Source: Lasioglossum baleicum (Eukaryota; Arthropoda; Insecta; Hymenoptera; Halictidae). Taken from it: DNA of 64,000 nt. Below are positions 44,870 through 56,326 of this stretch, in pieces. Numbering within the stretch: position 1 is the first letter of the stretch; each line of letters starts with the position of its first letter. Both the position numbers and the translations under genes were made by a program. Where the stretch lies: contig NC_134946.1 of NCBI RefSeq assembly GCF_051020765.1, positions 3,089,239-3,153,238 of the forward strand, read 5' to 3'. Below the pieces are notes generated by a model, which ran no database searches, was not told the origin of the DNA, and saw only the letters and a list, made by a program, of their open reading frames with translations.

Positions 44870-45947
44870 AGGGGGAAAAGGAGGAGAGGAACTGAGGCCG
44901 GTTTCTACCTCATCTGGCGACACTGCCGGCTATATCTGCCGCAGGAAACCAACGCGCCTTGACTTCCTTCACGAGGTAGAGTGGCATAGCTGTCTCACCT
45001 TTCATTTTGTGCCTATACATAATCGCGGGGGAGCTCGAGGACAAAAAACTGTGATACACAATATCGAGTATCGGGGGTTGATCCGTCCCCTGTTGTTGCA
45101 GAGCGGTCTAGACGTGCGTTGGCGAGCGGAGACGAGCGGAGACGAGCGACGCCACATGGAGACGGTAACCCCGACTCGTAACTAACGATTCCCCGGTAGC
45201 CGGCTACGAAAATAAACTATTTATGAATCATTCCAAGAATACACATAATTCCCTGGCTCGCTTCTACACCGGGGGCGATCCTCTCTCTCTCTCTCCGTTT
45301 TTAAACGTTCCTCTTTCTCTCCGCTCTCTCTCTCTCTATCCCCTTTCTCCGAGTCTTTCTTTTCCTGGAGCGGCAGCGGCACGACGCGGTGATCCGCTTC
45401 ACGCGTTCGAACTTTATTTCGAGGTTTGCCACCCTCCCCCTTCTCCCCTCCTCTCCCTCTCTCTCTCTCTCGGTTCTCCGCGGCTTGCTCCGTTCCTTTT
45501 CTTCTTTAGTTCGCCTCCCCCAGCCCCCTTAATTCTCGTAAAATGCGGCATAAATCTTTATCATCGCTCCGATTCACACCCCCTTCAATCCCCCGCGTGC
45601 CGCGCGCTCTCTACCGTCTCGCTCTTCCGCACGGGTTTTTCCCTAGCGTCCGTCGCGTCGTCTACCCGCCGAGCAAAAACTCTCGCCGGCGAATGATAGA
45701 ATATTTGTTCGCGCGTCCGCGATCGCAATGGCTCAGGAACGGATGCAAATTGTCCCTCGAAAAAGACCGGTCCCGCGATTATTGACTCGGGAGTAGCGAT
45801 GGGATTAAACCGGCTCCGGCCTCGATCGAAACGAGATACGTTTTTTTTTTTCGCCGCGGGCTTTCGCGAGCATCGACGTCGAATAAGGTGTACTGTACCG
45901 ATTACTGTGGTGTCGTGCTTCGATCGTACTTTATTTTGACCTCTTGC
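44870..45947. other. GC-rich island with pyrimidine tracts
   Basis: CTCTCTCTCTC and CCCTCCCCCTTC tracts; GGAGACGAGCGGAGACGAGC near 45129-45149. A 157-aa plus frame (45223-45696) and a 143-aa minus frame (45585-46016) are low complexity or unrecognised. Confidence 0.35.
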
Positions 45948-46669
45948 CAGGGTCCGCTCTAGGGGGGGGGGACAACCCGGGCATTTGCCCGGGGCGTCAA
46001 AATTTAGGGGCGCCATTTTGGCTGTAAGTGTGAGAAAAATATTGATGTGTTAAATACTAAATTAATAGAAAATCTCACATATCGATTTTTTCGTTCGCTA
46101 AAAATTTATAGTACGTAGCGTATTTATATTGTTTATGTCGAAAAGCTAAAAATATTTACACTACTATTGAAAAATTAACGCAGAATTTGTAAAGGACATA
46201 TACTTCTCTGAACAGAATAGCATTAGCACGCGAGCAGAGCGCTGCTTCAACTTGTGTTTGAAGTTTGAACATGCATACACTTGCTTATTTTCTTTTTTAA
46301 ATTTAAAAAATGTAATAAAATAGTTTGCAGAACTGAAAGTAAGAAAAAATGGTTTTTTTTTATTTTAACATAGTTGATGTTACCTTCTTTTATTTTCAAA
46401 ATAATACAATTTTAATTGTTTGTGCAATAATACACATTTTTAATAGTATTTAAAAATGTAAAAAATTATATGGTTAACAATTTGTGTTATGTCATGTTAT
46501 GTTATATGTTTCTTTCTAAATATATGCTTTCATTAACATTTTAAATAAAATGATTTGATTTTTATTTACAATAAAAAATATGTACCGTTATTTTTAAAAA
46601 ATATATATTCTGAAGGGGCGGCAATTTGTCTTTTTGTCCGGGGCGACGTAACCGCTAGAGCGGGCCCTG
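45948..46669. mobile_element. hAT-like non-autonomous element
   Basis: Left end CAGGGTCCGCTCTAG and right end CTAGAGCGGGCCCTG are inverted repeats with one mismatch, followed by CCCGGGGCG / GTCCGGGGCG GC-rich shoulders. CTCTTGC (45941-45947) and CCCTTGC (46670-46676) match 6 of 7, a possible decayed duplication. Interior AT-rich, no ORF. Confidence 0.5.
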
Positions 46670-46689
46670 CCCTTGCCCTACGGTTTGTC

Positions 46690-47080
46690 CATAGTAGCAC
46701 AAAATATTGTATACACATTCGTATGGTATTAAAAAGAGATTCGATCTGTTTTAAATATTCAAATATAGATACAATATGTATTTTAAATGAAGTAACAAAT
46801 ATTTTTTTTAAATATGCAGGAGATATCTATTTCACGTTCCGAGAAAAATATTATTTTCTAAATGTAAAATGAATCTTTATTTAATATTAGAAATATAGTA
46901 TTTTTTCCTAATGTACAGATAATATTTATTTCATATTATGAAGAAAATATTTTTTTCTCATTATAAAATCAATCTTTATCTAATAGTAGAAATAAAATAT
47001 TTGTTTTTAAATATGTAGGAAATATTTTATGTTTATCGTGGACAAATATTTGTTCCAGAATATGCTGGAAGACATACCCA
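46690..47080. repeat. AT-rich repeat, inverted relative of 27.2-27.7 kb
   Basis: TATTTCATATTATGAA, TAATATTAGAAATATAGTAT and AAATGAATCTTTATT are the inverse of words in the 27.2-kb tandem repeat. Confidence 0.5.
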
Positions 47081-47084
47081 GATA

Positions 47085-47335
47085 GCACAAAGACATCTTT
47101 AAGACGTCAGTTGGACATTCAGACGTCTTAAAGAAGTCCCAAAAGTCCTACGAACGTCATCTGAACGTCTCCTGAACGTCTTTTGTTAGAAAACGGTACA
47201 TCTTAAAGATGTCTTTAAGACGCCTGTTTGACGTCTGTTTGACGTCTATAAGACGACTGTGTGACATCTATAAGACGTCCGGTTGACGTCTGTTTAAGGT
47301 CTTTAACACGTCCCTAAGAAGTCTATAAATGTTAA
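47085..47335. repeat. GACGTC-word repeat block 1
   Basis: Starts ACCCAGATAGCACAAAGACA and consists of degenerate AAGACGTC / GACGTCTT units on both strands (over ten in 250 bp). A second block lies at 50.96-51.42 kb with the same start, so this is a dispersed element with an unusual palindromic-word composition. Confidence 0.65.
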
Positions 47336-47379
47336 TTAAATTATAAGAAGGGAAGAGTTAAAGTTAAACCTAGCTTTAT

Positions 47380-47760
47380 CAGAAGAACGCGTGTGGAATT
47401 GAGATAAAAAGTGTAACAAACTTAACAATTGCAATTAAAATCATAATAAGATAATAGAAACTAAAATTGCAATTAAAATCATAATAAAAATAATAGAAAC
47501 TAAAATTACAATTACAATTAACATCACAATAAAAATTGAAATTGAAGTTGGAATTTGAATTGAAATTGAGATTGAAAAAATGCGAATTGAAATTGGAATT
47601 GAAATTGAGGTTGAGATACAAATTGGAATTGGAATTGAAGTTGGAGTTGGAATTGAAATCGGAATTGAAATTGAGATTGAAATTCAAATTAAAATTGGAA
47701 TTGAAATTGGAATTGGAATTGAAGTAAAAACACTAACTCGAACAAATACTTACTTACTAG
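47380..47760. repeat. AATTGAAATTGGAATTGAAA minisatellite with R1 edge
   Basis: About 350 bp of hexamer-like ATTGAA/ATTGGA units, ending AAAACACTAACTCGAACAAA, which is the module that borders the minisatellite in R1 elements. This suggests an R1 remnant. The 63-102-aa frames are artefacts. Confidence 0.6.
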
Positions 47761-49090
47761 GCAGTAATTTAAATAAAGCCTAAGAACAATAACAAACAAA
47801 TTTTCATTTGTTACATTTTAAACGAATAAAACTTTTATTAATTTTAACACCGTGGTATAATATCACATGATAACTAAATGTAGTCTCTTAACAAATATTC
47901 GGATAATATTTTGTTATCTTTAGTTTGAAGTTTGAAGCTGTTTTAAATTAAATACATTGTGAAGTTTACAACATTCCACAATTGTATTTACATTACAAAC
48001 TCATCCTTTGTCTTACTCAATTTTTCTTCCTTATTATTTCTTAGAATCTTCATTTTTTGTTTGTTTGTTCAGTTTTCACTCCCATAAGTAGATCTTTTCG
48101 TGCACTTCACCTTACTTTGTTTCTTATTTTTGTTACTGTTTTGTTCATTACTTTTCCATTTCATTTTTGCAATATCTTCTTATTGTATTTTATCTGTAAT
48201 ACACTTTATTTAGAATCGCATCTTACCTAGTTACGTGTATCGAGTAGATACCTAACCCAAAACGTAACTCCACACCGCAGTATTAAAACCGCAGCTTAAT
48301 AATTAATATTGTTAATAAAACTGTTAATAAAATTTTTATATAAAACTAATTTTGGAAGATTCACGTTTCTCTTCTTTCTTTTCCCCTTTGCTGTTCTTCG
48401 GTCATATCGACCAACTTCGATCGAGTTTATCGAGACTTTCTCTTCCTTCGTCCATCTCCTGATGCTGGACAAAGCGTCCAAGACAAAATTAGGACAACTT
48501 TGCTAACCCTTCTGCTCCACTTTCGCCACAAAGGCGGCGAGCGTGTACAGCTCCTCGAAAAATGCTCGTGCACGAGCCACGTTCAAAAACGTATTAGCAT
48601 TCTATTTTCCCGTGATCGCTTTTTGCGTCCATTGTCATGAGGATCGACCGTGCAGTCGAGTCCGAATGCTAAAAGGCAGATCGAGTTTTAGTTGAAATTG
48701 GATGCGCCCGGAAGCATGTTTCATATCCTATTTGTTTAGTCGAAAACATACGTATTTATCTTATCATGTATGTTGCATTCGTATCTGATTGTATTTACAC
48801 GGCTGTATGTGTTTAATCGGAAATGCGAATTCGTGGAATATACTGTGTGTATGCACATCGAAAAAGACATAACGGAATTCCCTGTTTTATGATGCTTGCG
48901 AAAAAATTACAAGGCAACGGATCAACAATCCACTTGTTTCCCCCGTTTTTTTTTCTACATCCCTCTAACCCTTTGCACTCAAATGTAGAATATTTCCATC
49001 GTTTAAGATTTTCTTCATTTTATCACGCTTGTATTAACTTGCCGTGTTGTTGCTGTATGCATAAAACCTTGTAATCGAATTTTAAACCGC
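47761..49090. other. Non-coding AT-rich to mixed sequence
   Basis: No repeat match within the window apart from short words. Frames of 60-83 aa on both strands have no recognised domain. Confidence 0.35.
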
Positions 49091-49094
49091 TGCC

Positions 49095-49830
49095 CTCTGA
49101 CCTCACTATCTGAGTTACACTATGCTTTATTTCTACTGTTCCGCTGAACAAAAAATTACGAAAAAATTCCTGAACATTCTACCTGATAGCACGCACAACA
49201 GTGGATTATTTCAGAATTTTTTGTTGCAAACTCGATTTTTTAAAAATCCCGAAATATAACATTGTGATAGGACCCCCGCGACCTTGCTGTCTGGGTTACA
49301 CTATGCTTTATTTCTACTGTTCCGCTGAACAAAAAATTACGAAAAAATTCCTGAACATGCTACCTGATATCACGCACAACAGTGAATTATTTCAGAATTT
49401 TTGGTTGCAAACTCGATTTTTAAAAAATCCGGAGTATATAATATAAGATTGTGATACATAGGACCCCCGATCTCGCTATCTGGGTTACACTATGCTTTAT
49501 TTCTACTGTTCCGCTGAACAAAAAATTACGAAAAAATTCCTGAACATTCTACCCGATAGCACGCACAACAGTGGATTATTTCAGAATTTTTTGTTGCAAA
49601 CTCGATTTTTTAAAAATCCCGAAATATAACATTGTGATAGGACCCCCGCGACCTTGCTGTCTGGGTTACACTATGCTTTATTTCTACTGTTCCGCTGAAC
49701 AAAAAATTACGAAAAAATTCCTGAACATTCTACCTGATAGCACGCACAACAGTGAATTATTTCGGAATTTTTGGTTGCAAACTCGATTTTTAAAAAATCC
49801 GGAAGCATAACATTGTTATAGGGTCCCCAA
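49095..49830. repeat. Satellite-like array with higher-order 370-bp dimer
   Basis: Four units of alternating type A and B. GTGGATTATTTCAGAATTTT starts at 49201 and 49571 (A); the GTGAATTATTTC variant at 49382 and 49752 (B). Spacing alternates 181 and 189 bp, so the dimer is 370 bp; A copies are more alike than A is to B. The 79-81-aa frames that look alike are simply the repeat read twice. Confidence 0.8.
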
Positions 49831-49849
49831 ATATCTCACCTTAAGGGTA

Positions 49850-50955
49850 ATGTTCAAAATACACACACACACAATTGAGAAAAGTTTATTTTAAATTTAT
49901 TCTCCTCTTGCTTCATCTTGCGTAAAGATTTTTAATTATTGAATTATTCAAATTATATTTTGATTTCGCTATTCATAGCACGGCATGACACGGCCCTGAG
50001 AGTTGGGCATTGTCCACAGCGCAGCAAGGCTAAATTTGACCGGAACAAAGTGGCACGAACCGGCGATAATTCGGTCGCAGAGGGCTAATGGGACAGATAC
50101 GGTGTATTCTGTTGAGTCTGTCGAGTTCATTCCTCCGTCGCGTCGCCGAAGTCCACAGGCGGTCCCGGTCTGTATATTATCTTAGAGAACTCAAACAAAT
50201 CGTGGCAGTCGTTGCAACTGTCGAAGACGCGTTCAAGGGAACGCCTCCTTGACCTAGGGCAATATATGCCAATATATGCTGGTTGTGGCTGCATAGCGAT
50301 CTGCGACCGTGTCGCAGACTGTCCACTAGTCTGCTGGGATTTCTTTCTATCAGATGGTTGGATAACATGGTATCGACAGGTGGCACCACTAATCAGCAAG
50401 TCTGCTGCAGCGACTGCGGAACCGCGAATATTGATTTTCAAACGGGTTCCACCGACGAGATCTCGTCGGTGCGGGTTCTCTACATTCGCCTAATTTTAAA
50501 AAGAAATTGTTTGCAGTATCTGCGCTGTTTTTGGATAAAAAGTCAGTCAAGAGTGATTCGTTTTCATTGTTATAAATATTAGCGAGATGTACTTTTCACC
50601 GCCAATGGCACATCTAATACATAATACGGAAGGTGTAAGAATAAACATACTTTGTGAACCTTCGTCCGCCAAGTCGACTGCGTTACCGACGTCGGAGTTG
50701 AGTTTGATAAGTGTTTAAGAAAACATCGGTTACTTAACTCTGTAAAATCATCGCACGTCTATGTTTAGTTTGATCTAGGTTTGAATATTTATAATGCGAA
50801 ATTTATTTCTATACTCGGCTGATAACTGTGCGGACGATAACATTCAGACATCTAAAATAATTATGTTGATACTGATTGATGAACAATAAAACTGTTTTGT
50901 TTCCGATCAGTCCGATGACTGGAATCATAGTAACCGTTCATCCATGTTTTTCAAA
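49850..50955. other. Unassigned unique sequence, possibly exon or LTR-like
   Basis: Several overlapping frames (plus 50212-50493, 93 aa; plus 50283-50582, 99 aa; minus 50127-50441, 104 aa) lie in a less repetitive stretch. GAATAAACATACTTTGTGAA at about 50640 looks like a poly(A)-signal-containing LTR segment, but no paired LTR, primer site or polymerase is present. I do not call a gene. Confidence 0.3.
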
Positions 50956-50959
50956 ATGT

Positions 50960-51420
50960 ACCCAGACAGCACATGACGTCTTAAAGACGTCTATTTTACG
51001 TCCAATTTAGGTCTGAAAGTCTTTCGTCTTAAAAAGACGTCCTAAAGACGTCTAAAAGACGTCTACCTCGGGACGTCAGTTTAACGTCTGAAATAAAACG
51101 TCTTAAAAACGTCTTTTTCGGGGGGTTTTGAGAGGCTTTATTTCAGACGTCCTAAAGACGTCTAAAACACACCTAAAACACACCTAAAACACGTCTATCT
51201 CGGGACGTCGGTTTACCGTCTGAAATAAGACGTTTTAAAGAGTTCTTTTTGGAACGTTCTTAAGACGTTTCATTTCAGACGTCTTGAAGCCTCCGAACGG
51301 CCTCCGAATGTATTCTGAACGGCTTTTGTTACAAAACTGTTCGTCTTAAAATCGTCTAAAAAACGTTTTTTAGACGTCAAATGAACACGCTTAAGACGTT
51401 CTTAGGACGTACAGTTTTGT
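50960..51420. repeat. GACGTC-word repeat block 2
   Basis: Starts ACCCAGACAGCACATGACGT and continues with degenerate AAAGACGTCTAAAAGACGTC units, including a direct duplication (CGTCTACCTCGGGACGTCAG at about 51059 and its variant at about 51197). Same family as 47.09-47.34 kb. Confidence 0.65.
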
Positions 51421-51589
51421 AACTCCAGGGTGAGGACGGCAGGGTGAATGAGAAGATACAGAACACCTAAATATCTCCGTTGCTTTTCGTTGTACAAAAA
51501 AACTTCTTAGGACAAAGTTACACTGTTTGAAGAGCCACATGTAACGGTGTAAGGGAAAAAATTTTCAAGGTCATTTTTGTACAAGATTT

Positions 51590-52250
51590 CGAGGTCATCA
51601 ATATTTTTTTAAATAGAATGAGGTATTCTTTAATACATCAATCGATGCAGCTGGACATTCGTTATAAAAAAGAACTAACCTAGTATGTCGAAAAGTTAGT
51701 CGTTCAGGAGATATTTCAATTTAAATAACTCTAAAATACTATTACTGTCGTACTAACACGTTAGCGTTTGCTTGCTAGTGTAAATTGAAGAGATGAAATT
51801 GAAATTGAAAAATTGACGTTGAAAATGAAATTGAAGATTTGGAATTAACGAATTGAAATTGAAAAATTGAAAATGAAATTGAAAAATTGACGTTGAAATA
51901 GAAAAATTGAAGTTGAAGGATTGAAATTGAAGTTGAAATTTAAAAATTGACGTTGAAATAGAAAAATTGAAGTTGAAGGATTGAAATTGAAGTTGAAATT
52001 TAAAAATTGACGTTGAAAATGAAATTGAAAAATTGACGTTGAAAATGAAATTAAAGATTTGAAATTAACGAAATGAAATTGAAAAATTGAAGTTGAAATT
52101 GAAGTTGAAGGGTTGATATTGAAATTGAAGTTGAAAAGGAAAATTTGATGTTGAAATTTAAATTAAAGAGCTGAAATTAACGAATTGAAATTGAAAAATT
52201 GAAGTTGAAATTGAAAAATTGACGTTAAAATGAAGTTGAAATGGAAGAGT
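51590..52250. repeat. AATCGATGCAGCTGG module plus minisatellite
   Basis: Same organisation as 24.27-24.78 kb: a TACATCAATCGATGCAGCTG module followed by CTAGTGTAAATTGAAGAG and then about 470 bp of GAAATTGAAAAATTGACGTT units, with one 72-bp exact tandem duplication (about 51880-52020). Confidence 0.65.
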
Positions 52251-52254
52251 AGAA

Positions 52255-52360
52255 ATTGTGCCCGAATATTGCAAACTTTCGGGACCTCGACCCGAACCGG
52301 AACAATTTTCCCGACCCGACCCGAACCCGAAATTTCGGGTACCCGCACACCCCTAGCATT
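52255..52360. repeat. CCCGACCCGAACCCG terminal repeat
   Basis: Ends GGGTACCCGCACACCCCTAG, contains CCCGAAATTTCGGG and CCCGACCCGACCCGAACCCG. This GC-rich motif is familiar as a transposon end in many animals; only one end is visible. Confidence 0.4.
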
Positions 52361-52446
52361 TATAAACCCAGCCTTCCCTTACTCAAAAGAGAATATAGGA
52401 ATATTATAAATAAATATAAGTAAGCGAAAACCATATTCAAGAATAT

Positions 52447-52452
52447 TTTATT
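52447..52452 (-). terminator. Candidate poly(A) signal for TM2D3
   Basis: AATAAA on the minus strand about 300 bp downstream of the TM2D3 stop codon. Other AT-rich candidates exist nearby. Confidence 0.35.
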
Positions 52453-52757
52453 ACATAGTTCAGAGACATATCAACAATTCTGTATTTATATACTTAAGAA
52501 ATTGTACATATCAGGTAACAACTTAAAATTAATAAAAATATTATATATTTATGAGAATGAGAATGATTCAATATACATATGTATATATATACAAATATAT
52601 CACATTACAATTCAGTTCTTTTAGACATAATAAATAAAACCTTCATATTTTACATAGTAAATTTAGATAAAATTAATCATTGCTATCAACAATTACACTA
52701 TAAATTTCATCATCCTTCTCTGTAAAGAATATAGATTATATGTTATCCGAATGGCAG

Positions 52758-55700
52758 TTAAATGTATAATGATCCATCTGCTGGACCTAAGTATCTTATA
52801 GAAATGAGTATAACATCGATCAGTGTCCATACACCGAGTCCGCCGAAGCTTAACAGTTTTCCAATTCCATGATGCCAATGACCCAAATAGAATCTGCAAT
52901 GGATATTAGTCAATTTAGACTATTTATGCTTTAAAAATCATAGTAATACTTCTATCAATTTAACCCTGCTGTCCTCCTCACTTACACTGCACTTTCAAAT
53001 GTCTTTGAGTGACAGTGAGCCGATGAATAAAAGTGCGATACTTTGTAAACATTATCGGCTATATTTGATTATATCGGGCACATATGTATATGTATAATTA
53101 CGAAACAATATTTAAAAGCATAGTATTTATGATAACGCAAACTTCATCTCAAGAAAACACCAGGGTTAATAGTAATATCAGGTTACTTAAAGGGGTAGAC
53201 TCGCATTTCCAGGATTGCAAGGGTGCGGAATGCGCCTTCTCATTTCTCGATAATGCAAAGATGGGGTTTTTCGGTAGTCGAAAGCGCTAGATCAACGCTC
53301 GGACTTATTTACTCGCGACGGCCGAGTTTCGAAGGCTACGCCCCCTCGAACCGGCCGCGCGTCTCGCTCCCCGTGGTGGCCATAATTCTCCTAGGCACCG
53401 TAAGTATATTCGTAAGCATACAGCTGCCAGTTACATACAATAGCTATTTTCATAAATCTGCGACAGCTACACGCTGCTGAATAATGCAAAGTACGCCTCA
53501 TAAACGTAAGGATAGGAATTTTGAAGGCGATCGCGGTCAAGATTGATCTTTTATCTAGCGCTCTTGACTACTGAAAAACCCATCTTTGCAATAATCGAGA
53601 AATGAGAAGGCACATCCCGCACCCTTGCAATCCTTGAAACTAGTCTACCCCGTTAACAGTAGAATAACAGCATACCGATCAGCTCCAAAGCCTCCTAACG
53701 TAATGCTTAAAATTAGAGCGGTAGACCACCTGTATCCTACAGTCCAATTACACAGTAAATTTTTCATGAATTTGCGTCTCCCCAGACAGAGAATGTTACT
53801 ATTTACTGTACAATTTGTTCTATAGTATTGTCTAGGAGAAGCCACAGAACTGCAAGAGTTCTTCTGTTGACAATGATGCTCCCAATGTTCTGTTTGATAA
53901 CAATAACGGCACATGTACTTCTTCTGGAAGGTTTGATCTCCCTGAAAGCATAACTCATCAATTATTATTGCGCAAACAAGAAATGCTACGATATTATATA
54001 TATATATATATATATATTTACTTTACTTACAATACAATCGATCTGATCTAAGACTGTACAATTTGCAGTATATACTTGCCCATATACACAGTTTAAATTT
54101 AAATTACAGTTTAAACATTCTCCGCTCAGTTCTGAACACATAGTACCGCTTGGGCATAGTCTGGATATCTCCTCCTGTAAACGATGCGGTTCTTAAGTAA
54201 ATGTTTGAGAAATTGGCTATGAAAGACTCACGGAATGCTTGAACTCATGAACTATTGATTCATGAAATACTTTATTTATTATAAGTATATTATGCAATAC
54301 TCTAAATTATACAGGTCACGTTTCAAGTATATCGAAATATGTATTTTTCACTTCAAGTTTTTCACTTCCATTTTGATATTTGCTTGTCTCCAAACAAAAC
54401 TGCGCCCCTCTGATCCAATAAGGTTACATTTTGATTCAACTGAAAAGATTACTTTATTTACAAGAAAGATTTACATCTTCCTTGAAGTAATCTTTAACTA
54501 TCGATGCAAGTTTCGTAGCAGAAACCTTTGGTTTCTTTTTATTTCACTGATCAAAGCTCTTTCTTCTCTTTCTCTAGTTTGTAACAGACCTGCACCGAGC
54601 AGGCCTGTCACTAACAGCTGAGCGCCGGAATATACCGAACTCCTCCGGAAAAGACCGAAACATGCCGGTACAAAACAACACTCCGCCGACACCCCGCCAC
54701 TGTACTAAGACAGGTTGCAACGCGAAGACTCCGTGCTCCAAATGTCACATTTCCAAACACCAAGAACTCCCCAAAAAACCGATAGAAAACAGAAAGACGC
54801 ACCACTACCCGTGCCTCCAAACGATCCATTTTGGGGAGTATAAAAGGCCCCAGGAACAGACCAAATGATCACAGTCCTGCTTAGGAGACCTAAGCCACCA
54901 CAGGAACCAGCCAGATCCTCGGACGAGACGTCGAAGCCTGTCAGCCAGAATCACCCGTCTGACTATCTCCTCGGAAGACAAACTCCTAGTGCGACGAGAC
55001 GTCGACTCCTGTACCGAACCTCCAATAACCCTGTTCACTCGACGAGACGTTGACTCCTGCACCGAACCTCCACGTATACTGTTCACTCGACGAGACATCG
55101 ACACCTGTTCCGAACTACCCTCCGTACTCTCCCACGACGAGACGTCGCCACCGATAACGACAACCGATCACCTTCGACGAGACGTCGAATCCTGTACCGA
55201 ACCTCCAGTAACCCTGTTCACTCGACGAGACATCGACACCTGTTCCGAACTACCCTCCGTACTCTCCCACGACGAGACGCCGCCACCGATAATGACCACC
55301 GATCACCTTCGACAAGACGTCGAATCCCGTACCGAATCGTCCACCACGATTACTCTTCCACTAAACACTGCGATTGCCGGTCCCCGTCGATACACCTTAA
55401 TCACCTTTTGCCACGTACTCACGCGGTAGCGAGCATAGAATTTACTGGAAACTGTTGTTCATTATTTAAAACCTTCACACCACATCTTCTCGCACCGATT
55501 AATCCCCTCGCCACCAAGCAAACCCCGGCACGACGAGCTGTTCGAGCACAGAGGGGATTCCACCGCGATCTACCGATTCTCCGAGGAATCAGCCCCTGTT
55601 ACAAGTTTTTTACGGACAGCCTGAACAGTACTTGCTTTTAACAATTCCTTCAAATTTATTTCACCATACGTCTTCCCTTCGTTATGCCAGTTCACAATTA

Positions 55701-56326
55701 ACTTTCTCTCATTTTCAGGAATTTCAGATGTTTTGGGACACGCGTTCGATAGAATATTTTACCGTAAATGCTAAATTATGAATGACGCACGTAGAACAAC
55801 TACCAACAGTAAATGTTAACATTAGGTGCCTGAAAATCTTTGTTTCCATATAATACTTCCATTCAAATACTTCTGTGGCATCGGCGAAGTTTATGTTTCT
55901 AAGAAATAATTCATAACTATTGTACATACGTTTCGATTCACTTGAAACTTGACCTGTACAATCTAGAGAGTCATACATATTTACAATGTTAATGATATTT
56001 TTGTAAGTATTGTATAATATACTTATTATATAATAAATGAAGTATTTCATGGTAAGTGTTCAAATAGTTTCGCGAGTCACTGTAATCTGTGGTATTACCT
56101 TTTTACTAGTGTATGCTGGTGTAGAATTTACATTCACCTCCTTCATCATGTTACTAACCATGCTATCTGTAAAGAAAATATCTCGTGAAAACGTTGTAGA
56201 AACATTATGAGAACATTAGAGACCATTGTGTTTACCATAACCCATGGAAACATGTTTCACAGTGGTCGTCAGAATCGCCAGAAGAACGAAGATCACATTC
56301 CTCGTGTTAATACGTATAATATTCAT
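52758..56326 (-). CDS. TM2D3: TM2 domain-containing protein 3 (almondex orthologue)
   Basis: Five coding exons join in frame on the minus strand: 56326-56236, 56166-56099, 54174-54031, 53941-53676 and 52893-52758 (705 nt, 234 aa, close to the ~250 aa of vertebrate TM2D3). All introns are GT-AG. Residues about 10-23 (VIFVLLAILTTTV) form a signal peptide. Residues about 60-165 are a Cys-rich ectodomain (CPSGTMC, CLNCNLNLNC, CRYCYQ). The TM2 domain follows: first membrane segment about 173-187, the conserved DRF motif (D189-R190-F191), second segment about 208-224, and the family C-terminus GPADGSLYI, which separates TM2D3 from TM2D1 and TM2D2. In flies almondex is a maternal-effect neurogenic gene acting in Notch signalling near the gamma-secretase step. 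Introns 2 and 4 (1.9 and 0.8 kb) carry transposon remnants, while introns 1 and 3 are short. Start: first ATG of the signal-peptide exon. Confidence 0.93.
53191..53652. mobile_element. TTAA-flanked MITE in TM2D3 intron 4
   Basis: Flanked by TTAA on both sides (53187-53190, 53653-53656). Inverted arms of about 115 bp: AGGGGTAGACTCGCATTTCC left, reversed CGGGGTAGACTAGTTTCAAG right, then a shared GGATTGCAAGGGTGCGG. TTAA duplication is the piggyBac signature, though the terminal bases are not classical. Its right edge is about 20 bp inside the splice donor at 53675. Confidence 0.7.
54900..55340. repeat. Minisatellite with CGACGAGACGTCGA core
   Basis: About nine spaced copies of CGACGAGACGTCGA or close variants, each followed by CTCCTGTACCGAACCTCC-like spacer. 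A longer unit (CACTCGACGAGACATCGACA...CGATCACCTTCGAC) is duplicated at about 55080-55190 and 55220-55325. The Arg/Thr-rich 146-aa frame (54989-55429) is the repeat read in frame. Confidence 0.7.
55570..55745 (-). pseudogene. Tc1-like transposase N-terminal remnant
   Basis: The minus-strand frame reads PKTSEIPENERKLIVNWHNE, then GKTYGEI, and further on STVQAVRKKLVTG and ENR before a stop. This matches the helix-turn-helix of Tc1-like transposases (PK-x-x-EL-x-x-x-ER, H-x-EGK-x-x-x-EI, STVQ-x-x-x-KK). The segment between the two helices is altered and there is no ATG or catalytic domain, so it is a fossil. It lies in TM2D3 intron 2 and is not part of the host protein. Confidence 0.5.

Larger units (their letters stand above)
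54262..56050. mobile_element. Possible remnant element with inverted ends in TM2D3 intron 2
   Basis: ATGAAATACTTTATTTATTA on the plus strand at 54262 recurs inverted (ATGAAATACTTCATTTATTA, minus strand from 56050). The similarity continues through AAGTATATTAT and TACAGGTCA-GTTTCAAGT for about 100 bp on each side. A Tc1-like transposase fragment and a minisatellite lie between. Boundaries are approximate and no TA duplication is readable. Confidence 0.4.

Noticed and set aside
49201..49810. Two nearly identical 79-81-aa ORFs (MDYFRIFCCKLDF...).
   Set aside because: They are a 370-bp satellite dimer read twice; no domain and no selection signal can be argued.
50003..50582. Possible LTR retrotransposon start (TGTTGAG..., GAATAAACATAC, ATGGTATCGACAG).
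   Set aside because: No second LTR, no polypurine tract and no gag/pol similarity; kept only as unassigned sequence.
54989..55429. 146-aa Arg/Thr/Asp-rich ORF with repeated RRDVDSCTEPP.
   Set aside because: In-frame reading of a minisatellite located in a TM2D3 intron.
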